26,234 nucleotides of DNA from Phallusia fumigata (taxonomy: Eukaryota > Chordata > Ascidiacea > Phlebobranchia > Ascidiidae): contig QXVZ01011103.1 in NCBI GenBank assembly GCA_008931825.1, forward strand, positions 1 through 26,234. Reading direction: 5' to 3'. The notes beneath the pieces were generated by a model that had not been told where the DNA came from, did no database searches, and saw only the letters and a list, made by a program, of their open reading frames with translations. Each line of letters begins with the position of its first letter. The first letter of the stretch is position 1. The position numbers were made by a program, and so were the translations under genes. Of the stretch, positions 9,081 to 17,224 are shown one piece after another.

Positions 9081-12000
9081 GTTTATAGTGTTTTACAAAT
9101 CACTAAATTTAAATCTTAGCTATTAATGTAAAACTTTCTCTTAGAAATTTTACTGCTCTACATCGAATTTTGCTGGGACGTATTTTTCAATATATTTTTG
9201 CCAACTTACATTCACGACTTACATTTAAATTTGTCCAGTTACATATTTTTAATTTTGTATGCATGAATATACTTTTGTTCAACTCTTTCAAACATTTTTG
9301 GTCAACTCTAATTATAGACCCATCATAAAAAATGTATGGCCTTGTAGGTTGGGAGATGAGAATTGATGATAACTCAAAATGGCCATTTTTCATTGATCAC
9401 AATTCACAAACAACAACCTGGACAGACCCAAGACCTCCAAAGGTAAGTACTTGACAACAAAACATATTTTAAGAGTCATTTCTGTGCACAGTGGTTGGGT
9501 ACAAGATTGTTACCAAACAAATTGCTGTGTAACTTGACACTAACCACCCAAACAAAGTACAGTTAGAAGTATACAATTTGGTTGTTTGTGTTTAATTTGT
9601 TTAATTTAATATGTGTAGCTATACCTACGAATGTTGCAAAAACTTAAAATCCTACCAGCAAGTATTTGTTGTTACAATGACTATCTGCTTGTTTAGCCTG
9701 GCATTTAAGGGCAGTTTATTCTCATTGAAAATGTGTTGTTTTTTACATGAGTCAACTTGAAAACTTTGCAGTGTATTCAGTGTAATACGGGCTATTTCAT
9801 TGGCATACGAAATCCTTGAAAGCCGAAAAGTGCTTCTACAACAAGAATCCCCTCGAATGTGCTTAATCAATCGCCGCCGTTCTCGAATAGTCGCGGCTTG
9901 TCTGGTACGCTGTGACGTCACAACGACCGTGCTACATATAAACAGCTTTCAGTCGCAGCGCGTTATTTGTTCAGCGAGTCTTCAAGAACGCTTAGGGATT
10001 ATTCAATAGCAATTGTACGGTTTAACAAAGTGCGAAGAAACAGTTTCAAACTATGTTTGTTGATGTTATGAAGAGACAACAATCGCCAAGCCCAGTGTTA
10101 ACAGTTCCAATAAACGAAGAAAAGAAATCGGTATGGAAACAGTTTTAGATTAGATATTATGATACTTTTGCGTTTTTTTCAAAAATAAATGGATTTAGTT
10201 AAGTTAGATTAGTGCTTTAGCTTCTTGCAACTACCGTTTCCGTTGTTTTAAGCTGGTTAACACGTTTAGGACCGTACAAGCAGTTTTTCTCTTGGGCTTT
10301 GTGCTGTCAACTCTGAGATTTCTTCAGAAACGTTTGGGAATAGTTCAATTGCTAGTTTGTTACTTATTTTTGCCAGAAAAGATTTACCGTTTTTTTGAAA
10401 TTCCTACTTTCTTATTGGTTGAAAAAACGATTTTGTCGTGGCAAGTCGTGCGTGTAACCAATCCTATGGTAAAATCTACATTTAGTCGCATTAACTACTA
10501 AGTGTAAGGTGTTGTGTTGCATATTTGTTAAGTTTGCATCATGTGAATTTAATCAGTCGTTTTTGTGTGGATAACCTGTTTGACCTCTACACACAGAATA
10601 ATTCCGAACCCAGCAGTATACTTAAGTTTGTTGCGTGTATAGTCGAGGCCGAAATGAGGCACCCTAGTTACGTCATGCAAATTTTCACCTTCTGGCGACA
10701 GAAAAGACCGTGGTTCGCACATTAGCCCTTGCGAAAATAAAAAGCGTGTTTGTTCATTGTTTACTAATGTCAGAGTAAATACGTCTGCCACCTAATTTTC
10801 ACGCGCAATACAAATTTATTGTTTTAATTGGTTCAGCGCATTTTACCCTGCACTCCTTTGTGTATAGAGTAACGCCAAGCAATCACGTACGATACCAGTT
10901 CAGCACGAGCGTGTACCGTCAGCGCAGCAACAATGGCAACAGCAGTGGCAACAAAAACAACATGACCCACGATACATGCCGCAACCACAATATCAGCATT
11001 CAAGAATGCAGCAGCCTGGCTTCTACCCTCATCAAACTGGACAGTATCAACACCAACAACAGCAGCAGAGACCTCCACAGCAACCGCAACCAACACGCCA
11101 GCAATCTTCCACATCCAACCAGCGACCTGTGCAAGTACGTTCCCCGAGTAGTAGCATTTCAATACCAGTGCAACATGTTGGGCTTGTGCCCGAAAGGTTT
11201 GTGTATCCGAATGTTAGCGAACCGCAACCTGTTACAGTTGTCCTCGAACATCCGACCCGTAAGCAGACCCCTGAATGTACAGAACAGGCAGCAACAAGTA
11301 GCCCCACCCTAGAACCCCCTATTTCCCCGGCCATACCCCTACCATTCTCACCCAGCTCTTCTAGCGAGCAGGGGTGTCAGTCTTTAGAAGGCGAACGTAG
11401 TGATTCTAACCAAAGCCAAAACGTGCCGTATAAAAGCGTCTCTCCTAATTCTGGGGACGAATCGGGATCAGTTGCCTCCGCGGACGATAGTAATGAAGAC
11501 GACATAGCAGTAGATGGTTCTGGGATGGCCCCAGGTTCAGTTGAAGATGGGGCTGTCGGGATTGAAACTGAATTTTCGCAAGTGGACCGAAAACTGTCGC
11601 CGGAACCATCAGATTATGAGGTTTTGACAATATGACAAGCGAGTGATTTCACTGCCATTCGCGGGTTGTTGTGACTGCTGTGCATGCCACTACCCTCGTG
11701 TTGACTAAATTTACTGAATTTTTTGTGCAATAACTTAACGACACTGATGAGGTATAATATTTGATGGAGGCAATTTGTAGGCGGTATCGCTAAGCGTTTA
11801 CGCAGTTAACTTTAGTTTGTCTGTCAAAAGACGCTTGATATTTCAGTTATAGTGTATTTTACATTTAGGCATTTTATCGCCTACAGAATTTATTTTATCG
11901 CTTAATGAGTATTTTTCATCCATAAAAAGCACTTCCCACTTTTGTCGAAAATAGCAATACCTCTAAAGCCTATCAAAATAACACCTTCGTCAAGTCTTGG

Positions 12001-13059
12001 TTATTGCATTAAAAATGCCGCACGTCAAAAGCGTCATTGTCGCCGCGCAATTATGACGTCACAGTCACTGAGCATGCATCTCGTCCCCTTGGGATTTTCA
12101 TCGCCATTTCACGTCCGCCCAACACAGACTTCAAGCCACCGACAGCTGTTGAATGCTTGTTTGGACGCTGACCCCGTGTGTGTCGTGCATGTCGCACACC
12201 TTGCTACTTTGTGACGTCACGCAACGTCACAGTGACCTTCAGCTTGATAGCTTGACACACATTGGATTGTATTTTGCGGTGCACGCCAGTTCAGCCAAAC
12301 CTGTCAGAACGTTTTGCTTAAACGCTTTGAAGATCGTTTTTGTATAGTTTATAACCTATTCCCTTTGTGCATTGCTTTTAGAATTATTTTTTACAACTTT
12401 GTGTGTCAGTGCATGGTGTAATGGATTTTGCTGTCAGATTTGTAACGAATAACGCATTTAACATTTTGGTTTGTTTCCAGACTCAGCAGACCAGGGAAAG
12501 GGTTGTTCCTATTCAAGTTATGCACCAATCGCCGAATCAGCCTACCCCGTCTGCAGGAAAAAACATATCGTCTCCTAAATCCAACAGCTCTCCTTCACAG
12601 AACGGCAAAATAAAACAAGTATCAAGCGATTCTTCGAAGCCAGTCCCAAACCGGCAAACCAAACCCGTAGAAGAAGTCGACCATCCTGCTCCAGAGGAAG
12701 ACCATCGCGTTGCAGCTGCCAATAAGAAGATCGCATCTGTTTTGGAGGACCTAGATACTATAGAAAAAGAAGTAGATCTATTCAACGGAAAGAAAGGAGA
12801 AAAGATGTATCTAAAACTGGAGGAGATGCTCACGAGGAAGTTGATCCAACTGGATGGCGTGAGTGCCAGTGGTGCTCCTGGAGAGGACGAGGTTCGGAGC
12901 AAGAGGAAAGCGGCAGTGAAGCGAATCCAACAAACTCTTGACATTCTTGAACTGAAAGGAATGGCCGAGGTGGAAGAACCGCAAAACATTGCAAATGCTA
13001 AAGACCAGGAAGCAGTTTCTAGTACCTGTGACAGCGAACAACCTCCAAGCAACATGTGA
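9014..13059 (+). CDS. BAG3: BAG family co-chaperone 3 (WW + IPV + BAG), four exons
   Basis: BAG3 is a cytosolic co-chaperone: its BAG domain releases nucleotide from Hsc70/Hsp70, its IPV motifs bind small heat-shock proteins such as HSPB8, and its WW domain binds PPxY ligands, in chaperone-assisted selective autophagy. Model: exons 9014-9080, 9348-9442, 10868-11620 and 12481-13059, all GT-AG and phase-matched, giving about 497 aa (human 575). Order: WW at about residues 18-51; first IPV motif [10 protein letters not shown] (residues 63-65); a Gln/Pro-rich stretch; second [12 protein letters not shown] (153-155); an acidic Ser-rich linker; a third IPV-like VVPIQVMHQ; then the BAG domain (12706-12966). 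The WW + two IPV + BAG order is specific to BAG3 among animal BAG proteins. The ATG at 9014 gives [18 protein letters not shown] before the WW, with G at -3. The weak point is the exon 3 donor (GAG/GTTTTG); a better donor CAA/GTACGT exists at 11134. An internal promoter at about 9880-9970 probably gives a WW-less form. Confidence 0.88.
9348..9442 (+). CDS. BAG3: BAG3 exon 2, rest of WW domain
   Basis: Acceptor CCTTGTAG, donor AAAG/GTAAGTAC (near consensus). Encodes [20 protein letters not shown] then [12 protein letters not shown]. Both signature Trp residues, the aromatic pair FF and the closing Pro are present, and the stretch closely follows human BAG3 [20 protein letters not shown]. Exits in phase 0. 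Confidence 0.92.
9880..9988 (+). promoter_or_regulatory. internal BAG3 promoter: HSE-like sites, CRE, TATA box
   Basis: In order: TTCTCGAA at 9880-9887 (inverted heat-shock-element pair), a perfect CRE TGACGTCA at 9913-9920, and TATAAA at 9937-9942 within ACATATAAACAG. A start near 9967-9970 would be expected, followed by a second TTCAAGAA at 9981-9988. Human BAG3 is a known HSF1 target. Each TTCnnGAA here has only two strong units, while HSF1 prefers three or more, so heat inducibility is inferred. Confidence 0.6.
10053..10130 (+). CDS. BAG3: alternative first coding exon of BAG3 (WW-less form)
   Basis: About 110 bases downstream of the TATA box, an ATG (A at -3) opens 26 codons, [20 protein letters not shown] then NEEKKS, ending exactly in phase 0 at TCG/GTATGG. 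Exon 3 (10868) also begins in phase 0, so joining them would replace the WW domain with this short N-terminus while keeping every IPV motif and the BAG domain. The donor is only moderate. If unspliced, the frame ends five codons later at TAG. Confidence 0.5.
10868..11620 (+). CDS. BAG3: BAG3 exon 3, two IPV motifs and Q-rich linker
   Basis: Begins [16 protein letters not shown]. It continues with a Gln/Pro-rich stretch (10925-11100: repeated QQQW, then [13 protein letters not shown]), the second IPV motif at 11162-11170 and an acidic, Ser-rich region. The frame stays open to a TGA at 11633-11635. The preferred 3' end is GAG/GTTTTG at 11620, phase 0 but weak. The stronger CAA/GTACGT at 11134 is also phase 0 and would remove the second IPV motif. 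Confidence 0.75.
12054..12061. promoter_or_regulatory. perfect CRE palindrome TGACGTCA
   Basis: Consensus CREB/ATF site in BAG3 intron 3. Confidence 0.6.
12212..12219. promoter_or_regulatory. perfect CRE palindrome TGACGTCA
   Basis: Consensus site followed closely by CAACGTCAC and AGTGACC, so half-sites are clustered. Confidence 0.6.
12481..13059 (+). CDS. BAG3: BAG3 exon 4, third IPV-like motif and BAG domain
   Basis: Acceptor TTTGTTTCCAG, phase 0. Starts [16 protein letters not shown], matching the IPIQV stretch that precedes the BAG domain in human BAG3. A Ser/Pro-rich linker follows, then the three-helix BAG domain ([58 protein letters not shown]). Stop TGA at 13057-13059. The frame is open upstream through the intron end to an ATG at 12421, allowing an unspliced short form. 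Confidence 0.93.
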   Translation, partial: TQQTRERVVPIQVMHQSPNQPTPSAGKNISSPKSNSSPSQNGKIKQVSSDSSKPVPNRQTKPVEEVDHPAPEEDHRVAAANKKIASVLEDLDTIEKEVDLFNGKKGEKMYLKLEEMLTRKLIQLDGVSASGAPGEDEVRSKRKAAVKRIQQTLDILELKGMAEVEEPQNIANAKDQEAVSSTCDSEQPPSNM

Positions 13060-14280
13060 CGTCGCGCTATTTATGACGTCATAGTGTAATTCAATTAAGG
13101 CACTTTGCGGAATTCTTTACGCAACTGTTTCCGATATAAGGTCACAAATATGAAACTTTATCTGTTGACATTACATAATTGACATATCTGCTGTTTTTAA
13201 TGTAAAGTTGCAAATAATTGCCAAGGAAAAGTGATTGAGACTGTTACGTTATTTTAGGTAATGTTTTAATTGCAATTGATTTATACACTTCTACGTGGCG
13301 AAACGCTGTTGATGTTACTTTCATTCTGACTTCATTTGGGTTTTTTGTTATCAAATGTGAGCCAACACCCCTAAGCTACAAACGCAGACTGCTCTCGGGC
13401 TACACTTATAGGGGCCCTGTTCAAGCAATGTGTAATGAATGGCATAAGACCTGATCGAAACGCTTTCCTATCTAACAGGTATATTTTTCGTTCAACTTCG
13501 TGCTGTACTAATCGTCAACTTACTTTGCTGCCAAGTTCTTAGTCAGGCGGTCGACCCTGTCCCCCATTCAAAAGTCAACTGTATTGTCTCATACTTTACG
13601 AAATCCAAATGCCTTACGGATTCTTGTTCTTCTTCGTTTCAAATTGTCGGCCAACTAAGGTCGCTATGCTAACATGTGCGTGAAAGTTCACTGTTGTTAC
13701 GTTAACGTTACGGTGCAAATATATTATTTCTTCGAGCATGCTCATATAATGTGGTGTTTCTTGTAATACGCTCTAGTTAGCAATTGGTTACCCCAGACAA
13801 TCATACATCTTTGCTTCAATATTTTCATTGGAGATGTACATTGCTATAATACCATCACAAAAGTGCCAAGTTTTGATCAAACTAATTATGGAAAGAAATT
13901 GTCAAGTTTGCTAGTTAAAGGTCACAATCAGGTCTAGTTTTAGAAAAAACTCGTATCCAATTAGTATGGCTTTAACTCGATGTAAAGTGCAGTTTGAAAA
14001 CATCTAAAACCAGTTAAAAGACAGGAATGTTGATTTTTTCACGATTAGCAGGTGAATTCTTATAATTTTTGCGAGAAAGGGTGCAAACATCAGTTCAGCA
14101 CCGACAAGCAGTTAATGCATGAAAACAAACAAATCGGTATTTAAAACGTCCAGTTAAAAGAAGGCCGACGAGCAAAAATCACGCGGTATATGCACAGTTC
14201 GTTTTGCGCCAAAATCTTGGGTCCCCCGATTTTTTATCGCATTTTGGCATTTCGTACAGATCTTTAAAATAACAAACGCA
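13060..14280 (+). other. BAG3 3' flank and intergenic
   Basis: Begins with TGACGTCG across the BAG3 stop and a fourth perfect CRE at 13074-13081. No AATAAA or ATTAAA was found by eye, so the BAG3 3' end is undefined. No further coding region is recognisable. Confidence 0.5.
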
Positions 14281-14838
14281 TCAAAGCTTAGGGACAAACC
14301 TACACAAACGTTTTACAAACACGCAAGCAAATTTCTGTGAGTTTGCAGCAGGTTTACCTCTTCGTGGGCCACTACTGCTATGCGCCTTGAATGGCAGTTG
14401 TACTTCTCGCTGTAAGGTGTAACCCGATGTGTTTAACAAATTGGTCAACGGCTTGGTGCTGCTAATAGCTAGAACGGTGTCGTAGCCCTGATAACGCGCC
14501 CACACTTCATTGGTAGCCAGCAATGATCGGGCTAAACCCCTCCTTGTAAATTCCTCTCCAGTGTGGAGTGCTTCTAAACACACGTATCGGTTTGTTCTTA
14601 CATCTCGCAACGTTTCTTTCGTCAGTTGCCGTGTAAAATCAAAACTCGTCTCGAGGGCATTTTTCCGGTCGTGACGCTTTAATTTTGCATGTTCCGATGA
14701 CAGTGATGACTTTTGAGCTTGCCAGTCATGAACTGAATGTATGAGCATAGAAGCTATTTGCCCCGAAGAAGGATGTTGAAAGGCAAACGCGCCGTTGTTC
14801 TTGAACGCTTCGGTCAATCTGAATTTTTCCCTTTTCAC
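14281..14838 (-). CDS. GNAT N-acetyltransferase, arylalkylamine-NAT-like, 5' incomplete
   Basis: This encodes the central and C-terminal part of a GNAT fold, which transfers acetyl from acetyl-CoA to an amine. In the 185-residue frame, motif A is LEALHTGEEFTRRGLARSLL (about residues 88-107). It is followed by the helix-strand NEVWARYQGYDTVLAISST and the family ending NLLNTSGYTLQREVQL. This aligns residue for residue with the gene at 20280-20963, so the two are paralogues. The first frame codon listed is GTG; upstream the frame stays open to a TAA at about 14927 with no ATG. The gene therefore needs a spliced upstream exon, starts at Met31, or is broken. An AG at about 14863 (CAACAGCACAG) could be the acceptor. 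Substrate cannot be inferred. The extreme C-terminus (GPRRGKPAANSQKF) is basic and lacks a counterpart in the paralogue. Confidence 0.7.
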   Translation of the reverse strand: MKREKFRLTEAFKNNGAFAFQHPSSGQIASMLIHSVHDWQAQKSSLSSEHAKLKRHDRKNALETSFDFTRQLTKETLRDVRTNRYVCLEALHTGEEFTRRGLARSLLATNEVWARYQGYDTVLAISSTKPLTNLLNTSGYTLQREVQLPFKAHSSSGPRRGKPAANSQKFACVFVKRLCRFVPKL

Positions 14839-14889
14839 GCATTTTTCGGGACTTGACTGTGCTGTTGTACATATTGGGTCGGTGGCTAG

Positions 14890-15145
14890 AACTGCATGTG
14901 AACTTTCACCCGGTCCAGTCTTTTAGTCACGTCGAATATGCCCTCTTCCGTCGCCCCGTCTTTCTCTTACAACTGCCTGTGAACTTTCACCCAGTCCCGC
15001 CTTTTAGTCACGTTGTATATTCGCTCTTCTTCCGTCCCCCGCCTCTCCCGTCTTTTAGTCTGACACTTTTTCCGTAGTTCCGTCTCCCTCGCCTTTTAGA
15101 CCTCGTTTCCTGTATTTCTGTCATCCCGTATTCCCATCTTTTAGA
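14890..15145. repeat. degenerate tandem array with CTTTTAG core
   Basis: Two imperfect 81-base units start at 14890 and 14971 (AACTGC-TGTGAACTTTCACCC...CTTTTAGTCACGT). Their CTTTTAG cores are at 14920 and 15001, and three more occur at 15052, 15093 and 15138, each preceded by a CCG/CCC-rich pyrimidine tract. The spacing decays from 81 to about 45 bases. This is a decaying minisatellite, pyrimidine-rich on this strand. Confidence 0.75.
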
Positions 15146-15896
15146 CATGTCCAACAGTTAAAACACCTCAACAGAGTTGAGACTTATACATCACGCAACT
15201 GCACAGAACCGGCACAAGGAAAAAATTACCATGACATAAATCCTTAAATTACCACAAAAGTTTCAGAGAGCAAAAGTGACCTCGCGACATTCAATATCCG
15301 ATAAATGTTTTAAAAGAACAACCTCCCCGCATCAATAAAAACCTGCGTGTTGTCCTCGCGCAAAAAAACCCTGGTGATTTCCCTCACGTAAGGCGTGCCG
15401 GATTTCGAAAAAGAAATTGCATTAAATTTAACTGAACAAAAAATTAAAGGCTAGTTAGACCGAAGGCTATAATTATGGATAAAGGTTTTGCGGACCACAT
15501 ATTTCAATTTTTTTGTGGTAGTTTGACATCTACCGCTGCTGGAGGCAAAAGTGTCATAAGCATTATTAAAAAGGGTATTAGTAATAAAATTAGGTTGCAT
15601 CCGACATGTGGCTAATGTGCCAGCATTTGGACATGCCGACCACTGATCTTAGCAGGTACTTTAACATTGCAGCTATTTTTTGGTTATAAACAAAGAAAAA
15701 CGAAATAATCAGTCAAATTGTTTTCCTGGCACCTGACCGACTACTAAGCCATGCAAATTTTGGTTCCATTAAAAAGTACTTTTTTTCATCCTAAGAAATA
15801 AAAACAGATCTATACTTAATGCTGTGAAAGGAACTGTATGCCGGTCTTCGAATGTGTAGCAGCATCTAGTTTCTCTTCAAACCTGATGGTGAATTT

Positions 15897-15936
15897 GTGG
15901 TTTCACAGTGGGCAAAAAATAAAAATTCTTAAAAGC
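15897..15936 (+). promoter_or_regulatory. possible splice or trans-splice acceptor of the NKAPD1-like gene
   Basis: GTGGTTTCACAG ends at 15908, 28 bases before the preferred ATG at 15937. The pattern matches the acceptors seen just upstream of PIGS and HELQ. Confidence 0.35.
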
Positions 15937-16524
15937 ATGGAAGCATGGGGTCGAAACAAAATCAACAAACATGCAGCAAGCAAAATTGTTATGAATGCTG
16001 AACTGGAAAATCGGATGAAAGAAGAGCAACAAATGTGGAAAAAACACAGAGAGAACAAACAAAAGTCAAGAAAACCTGATAAAAAAAAGAAATCAAAATC
16101 ATCTAAAAGAAAACGATCACCATCAAGTGACAGCTTTTCAGTGTCAAGCAGTGACGATGAGACACCGCAAGTATCAACGACTGTCTACAAAACTAGTCAC
16201 ACTAACACTGAGCGCTGGGGCCATGCTGGTTTCATGGAGCTTTATCCTGAAGATGTAATTTCAGGTAATGTGTTTACAGATACAGATTCATCTGAAAAAA
16301 TTAGGAAAAGAAAAAAGGCTTCAAAAGTATCAAAGACTGGGCACAAAAAAAGTACCACTAACACAGCCCACTGCCGCCATACTGGTTTTAGTAAGCGTTG
16401 TTCAGAAGATGGTTTATCTGACGACTTATTTACAGACTCGGATTCATCGGTAAAAAGCAAAAAAAAGAAAAAAACTAAAAAGCGAAAACAAAAACATTCA
16501 AAAAATAAAAAAAGGAAGGAGTAG
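15937..16524 (+). CDS. NKAPD1: NKAPD1-like basic nuclear protein
   Basis: From ATG 15937 (AAGCATGG, A at -3, G at +4) the protein is 195 aa. An N-terminal helix NKINKHAASKIVMNAELENR then EEQQMWKKHREN resembles the start of vertebrate NKAPD1 (C11orf57). After a Lys/Ser/Arg-rich stretch comes ERWGHAGFMELYPEDV (about residues 92-107), matching the signature DRWGHSGYKELYPEEF of NKAPD1. The rest is Lys/Arg/Ser-rich, with TDTDSS and TDSDSS acidic patches and a polybasic tail, consistent with a nuclear protein. Its molecular role is poorly known; I assign none. The frame extends upstream to an ATG at 15838, but the intervening sequence contains a good AG acceptor and looks like intron. A second, diverged copy of the signature block follows in frame (see findings). 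Human NKAPD1 is longer (about 290 aa). Confidence 0.78.
   Translation: MEAWGRNKINKHAASKIVMNAELENRMKEEQQMWKKHRENKQKSRKPDKKKKSKSSKRKRSPSSDSFSVSSSDDETPQVSTTVYKTSHTNTERWGHAGFMELYPEDVISGNVFTDTDSSEKIRKRKKASKVSKTGHKKSTTNTAHCRHTGFSKRCSEDGLSDDLFTDSDSSVKSKKKKKTKKRKQKHSKNKKRKE
16204..16450 (+). repeat. internal tandem duplication in the NKAPD1-like gene
   Basis: Blocks of 91 bases at 16204-16294 and 16360-16450 align without gaps, from AACAC to GATTCATCKG, with period 156 (52 codons, frame-preserving). Protein: NTERWGHAGFMELYPEDVIS against NTAHCRHTGFSKRCSEDGLS, both leading to a VFTDTDSS / LFTDSDSS acidic patch. Confidence 0.8.
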
Positions 16525-17224
16525 TTTTGCACAGTACAGAAGACACATTACTTCTTTGTTTTTGTTATTTGGTATTTACCTATACTATTGTCTGTGCACT
16601 GACATTTTAGTTTGATTTTGTGGGCTAATAATTTTGTGAAACAATTCAGAATTCTCTGGGTTTAAGCAATGCAGTCAGCAGATGGGCAAGTTTGAAACAG
16701 CTAGGTTTTCATTTCAAGATGTACAAAATCTTGTTGGCAAATTGAAGAATTATTTTTGTGTCATTGCAGCTTAACTATTTTCTTGTGACCATGAAGGCAA
16801 TCAATTAAATGTTACTGTTTCACTTTGTAAGCCTGTCATTTATTTCACATTATTTTAATTAAATGGTATGAAGGCTCAAATGAAATGGTTAGGTATGAAG
16901 CCAGATTAGTTTTTTATTCACAAGAATTAGTTTTAAAGTTTGTGACAGTAAGAACTCAAGTAAAGCATGATAGTACAAATATTTTAAACTTTTTATTAGT
17001 GTTATAGCAACTGCAATAACTTTGATTTCGCAAAAGTGTTTTGAATCTTAAAATTTTGGTGTGTAATTACAGTGAGTATTTTTAAGACTGCCAATAACAG
17101 CATTGGTATTTTCCTACATATGTCCAGCTTCCTTGCTTTTCAATAAAATTAATCACAATGAGGCAACAACCTGTTTTTTCATTTTTACATGAAACATAGT
17201 TAAATAAACACAAAAAGTAATGTA
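16525..17224. other. 3' region between convergent NKAPD1-like and FMC1 genes
   Basis: About 620 bases of probable NKAPD1-like 3'UTR, AT-rich, up to the first AATAAA at 17142. A second AATAAA follows at 17203. The FMC1 stop codon on the opposite strand lies immediately beyond. No other gene seen. Confidence 0.6.
17142..17147 (+). terminator. poly(A) signal AATAAA (NKAPD1-like gene)
   Basis: AATAAA within TTTCAATAAAATTAATC, followed about 25 bases later by the GU/T-rich CCTGTTTTTTCATTTTT, a typical cleavage context. A second AATAAA at 17203-17208 is an alternative. Confidence 0.6.

Larger units (their letters stand above)
9443..10867 (+). other. BAG3 intron 2, containing an internal promoter
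   Basis: A 1.4-kb intron. Its middle (about 9780-10140) is less AT-rich than its flanks and carries the promoter-like cluster and alternative exon listed separately. The remainder, including open frames at 10292-10501 and 10525-10725, shows no recognisable protein. It ends CACTCCTTTGTGTATAG, a good pyrimidine-rich acceptor. Confidence 0.7.
11621..12480 (+). other. BAG3 intron 3, GC-richer segment with CREs
   Basis: Within this intron, 12010-12240 is noticeably GC-richer than its surroundings and dense in ACGTCA-type half sites, with two perfect TGACGTCA palindromes (12054-12061, 12212-12219). A TATA-like TTTATAAC lies at about 12347. The intron ends TTTGTTTCCAG. It looks like an intronic enhancer or a further promoter. 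Confidence 0.5.
14839..15936. other. intergenic with repeat array
   Basis: Includes the CTTTTAG array (14890-15145) and about 800 bases of unremarkable AT-rich DNA leading to the NKAPD1-like gene. It should hold the missing 5' exon of the minus-strand acetyltransferase, but I could not identify one. Confidence 0.5.

Noticed and set aside
10860-11312. 150-codon frame over BAG3 exon 3
   Set aside because: Out of frame with the IPV motifs; a by-product of Gln-rich CAG/CAA codons.
12537-13055. 172-codon minus-strand frame opposite BAG3 exon 4
   Set aside because: Antisense shadow of the BAG domain exon with no recognisable motif.
15838-15936. ATG 15838 as start of the NKAPD1-like protein
   Set aside because: The added 33 residues do not resemble the family and include a TTTCACAG acceptor; kept only as an alternative.
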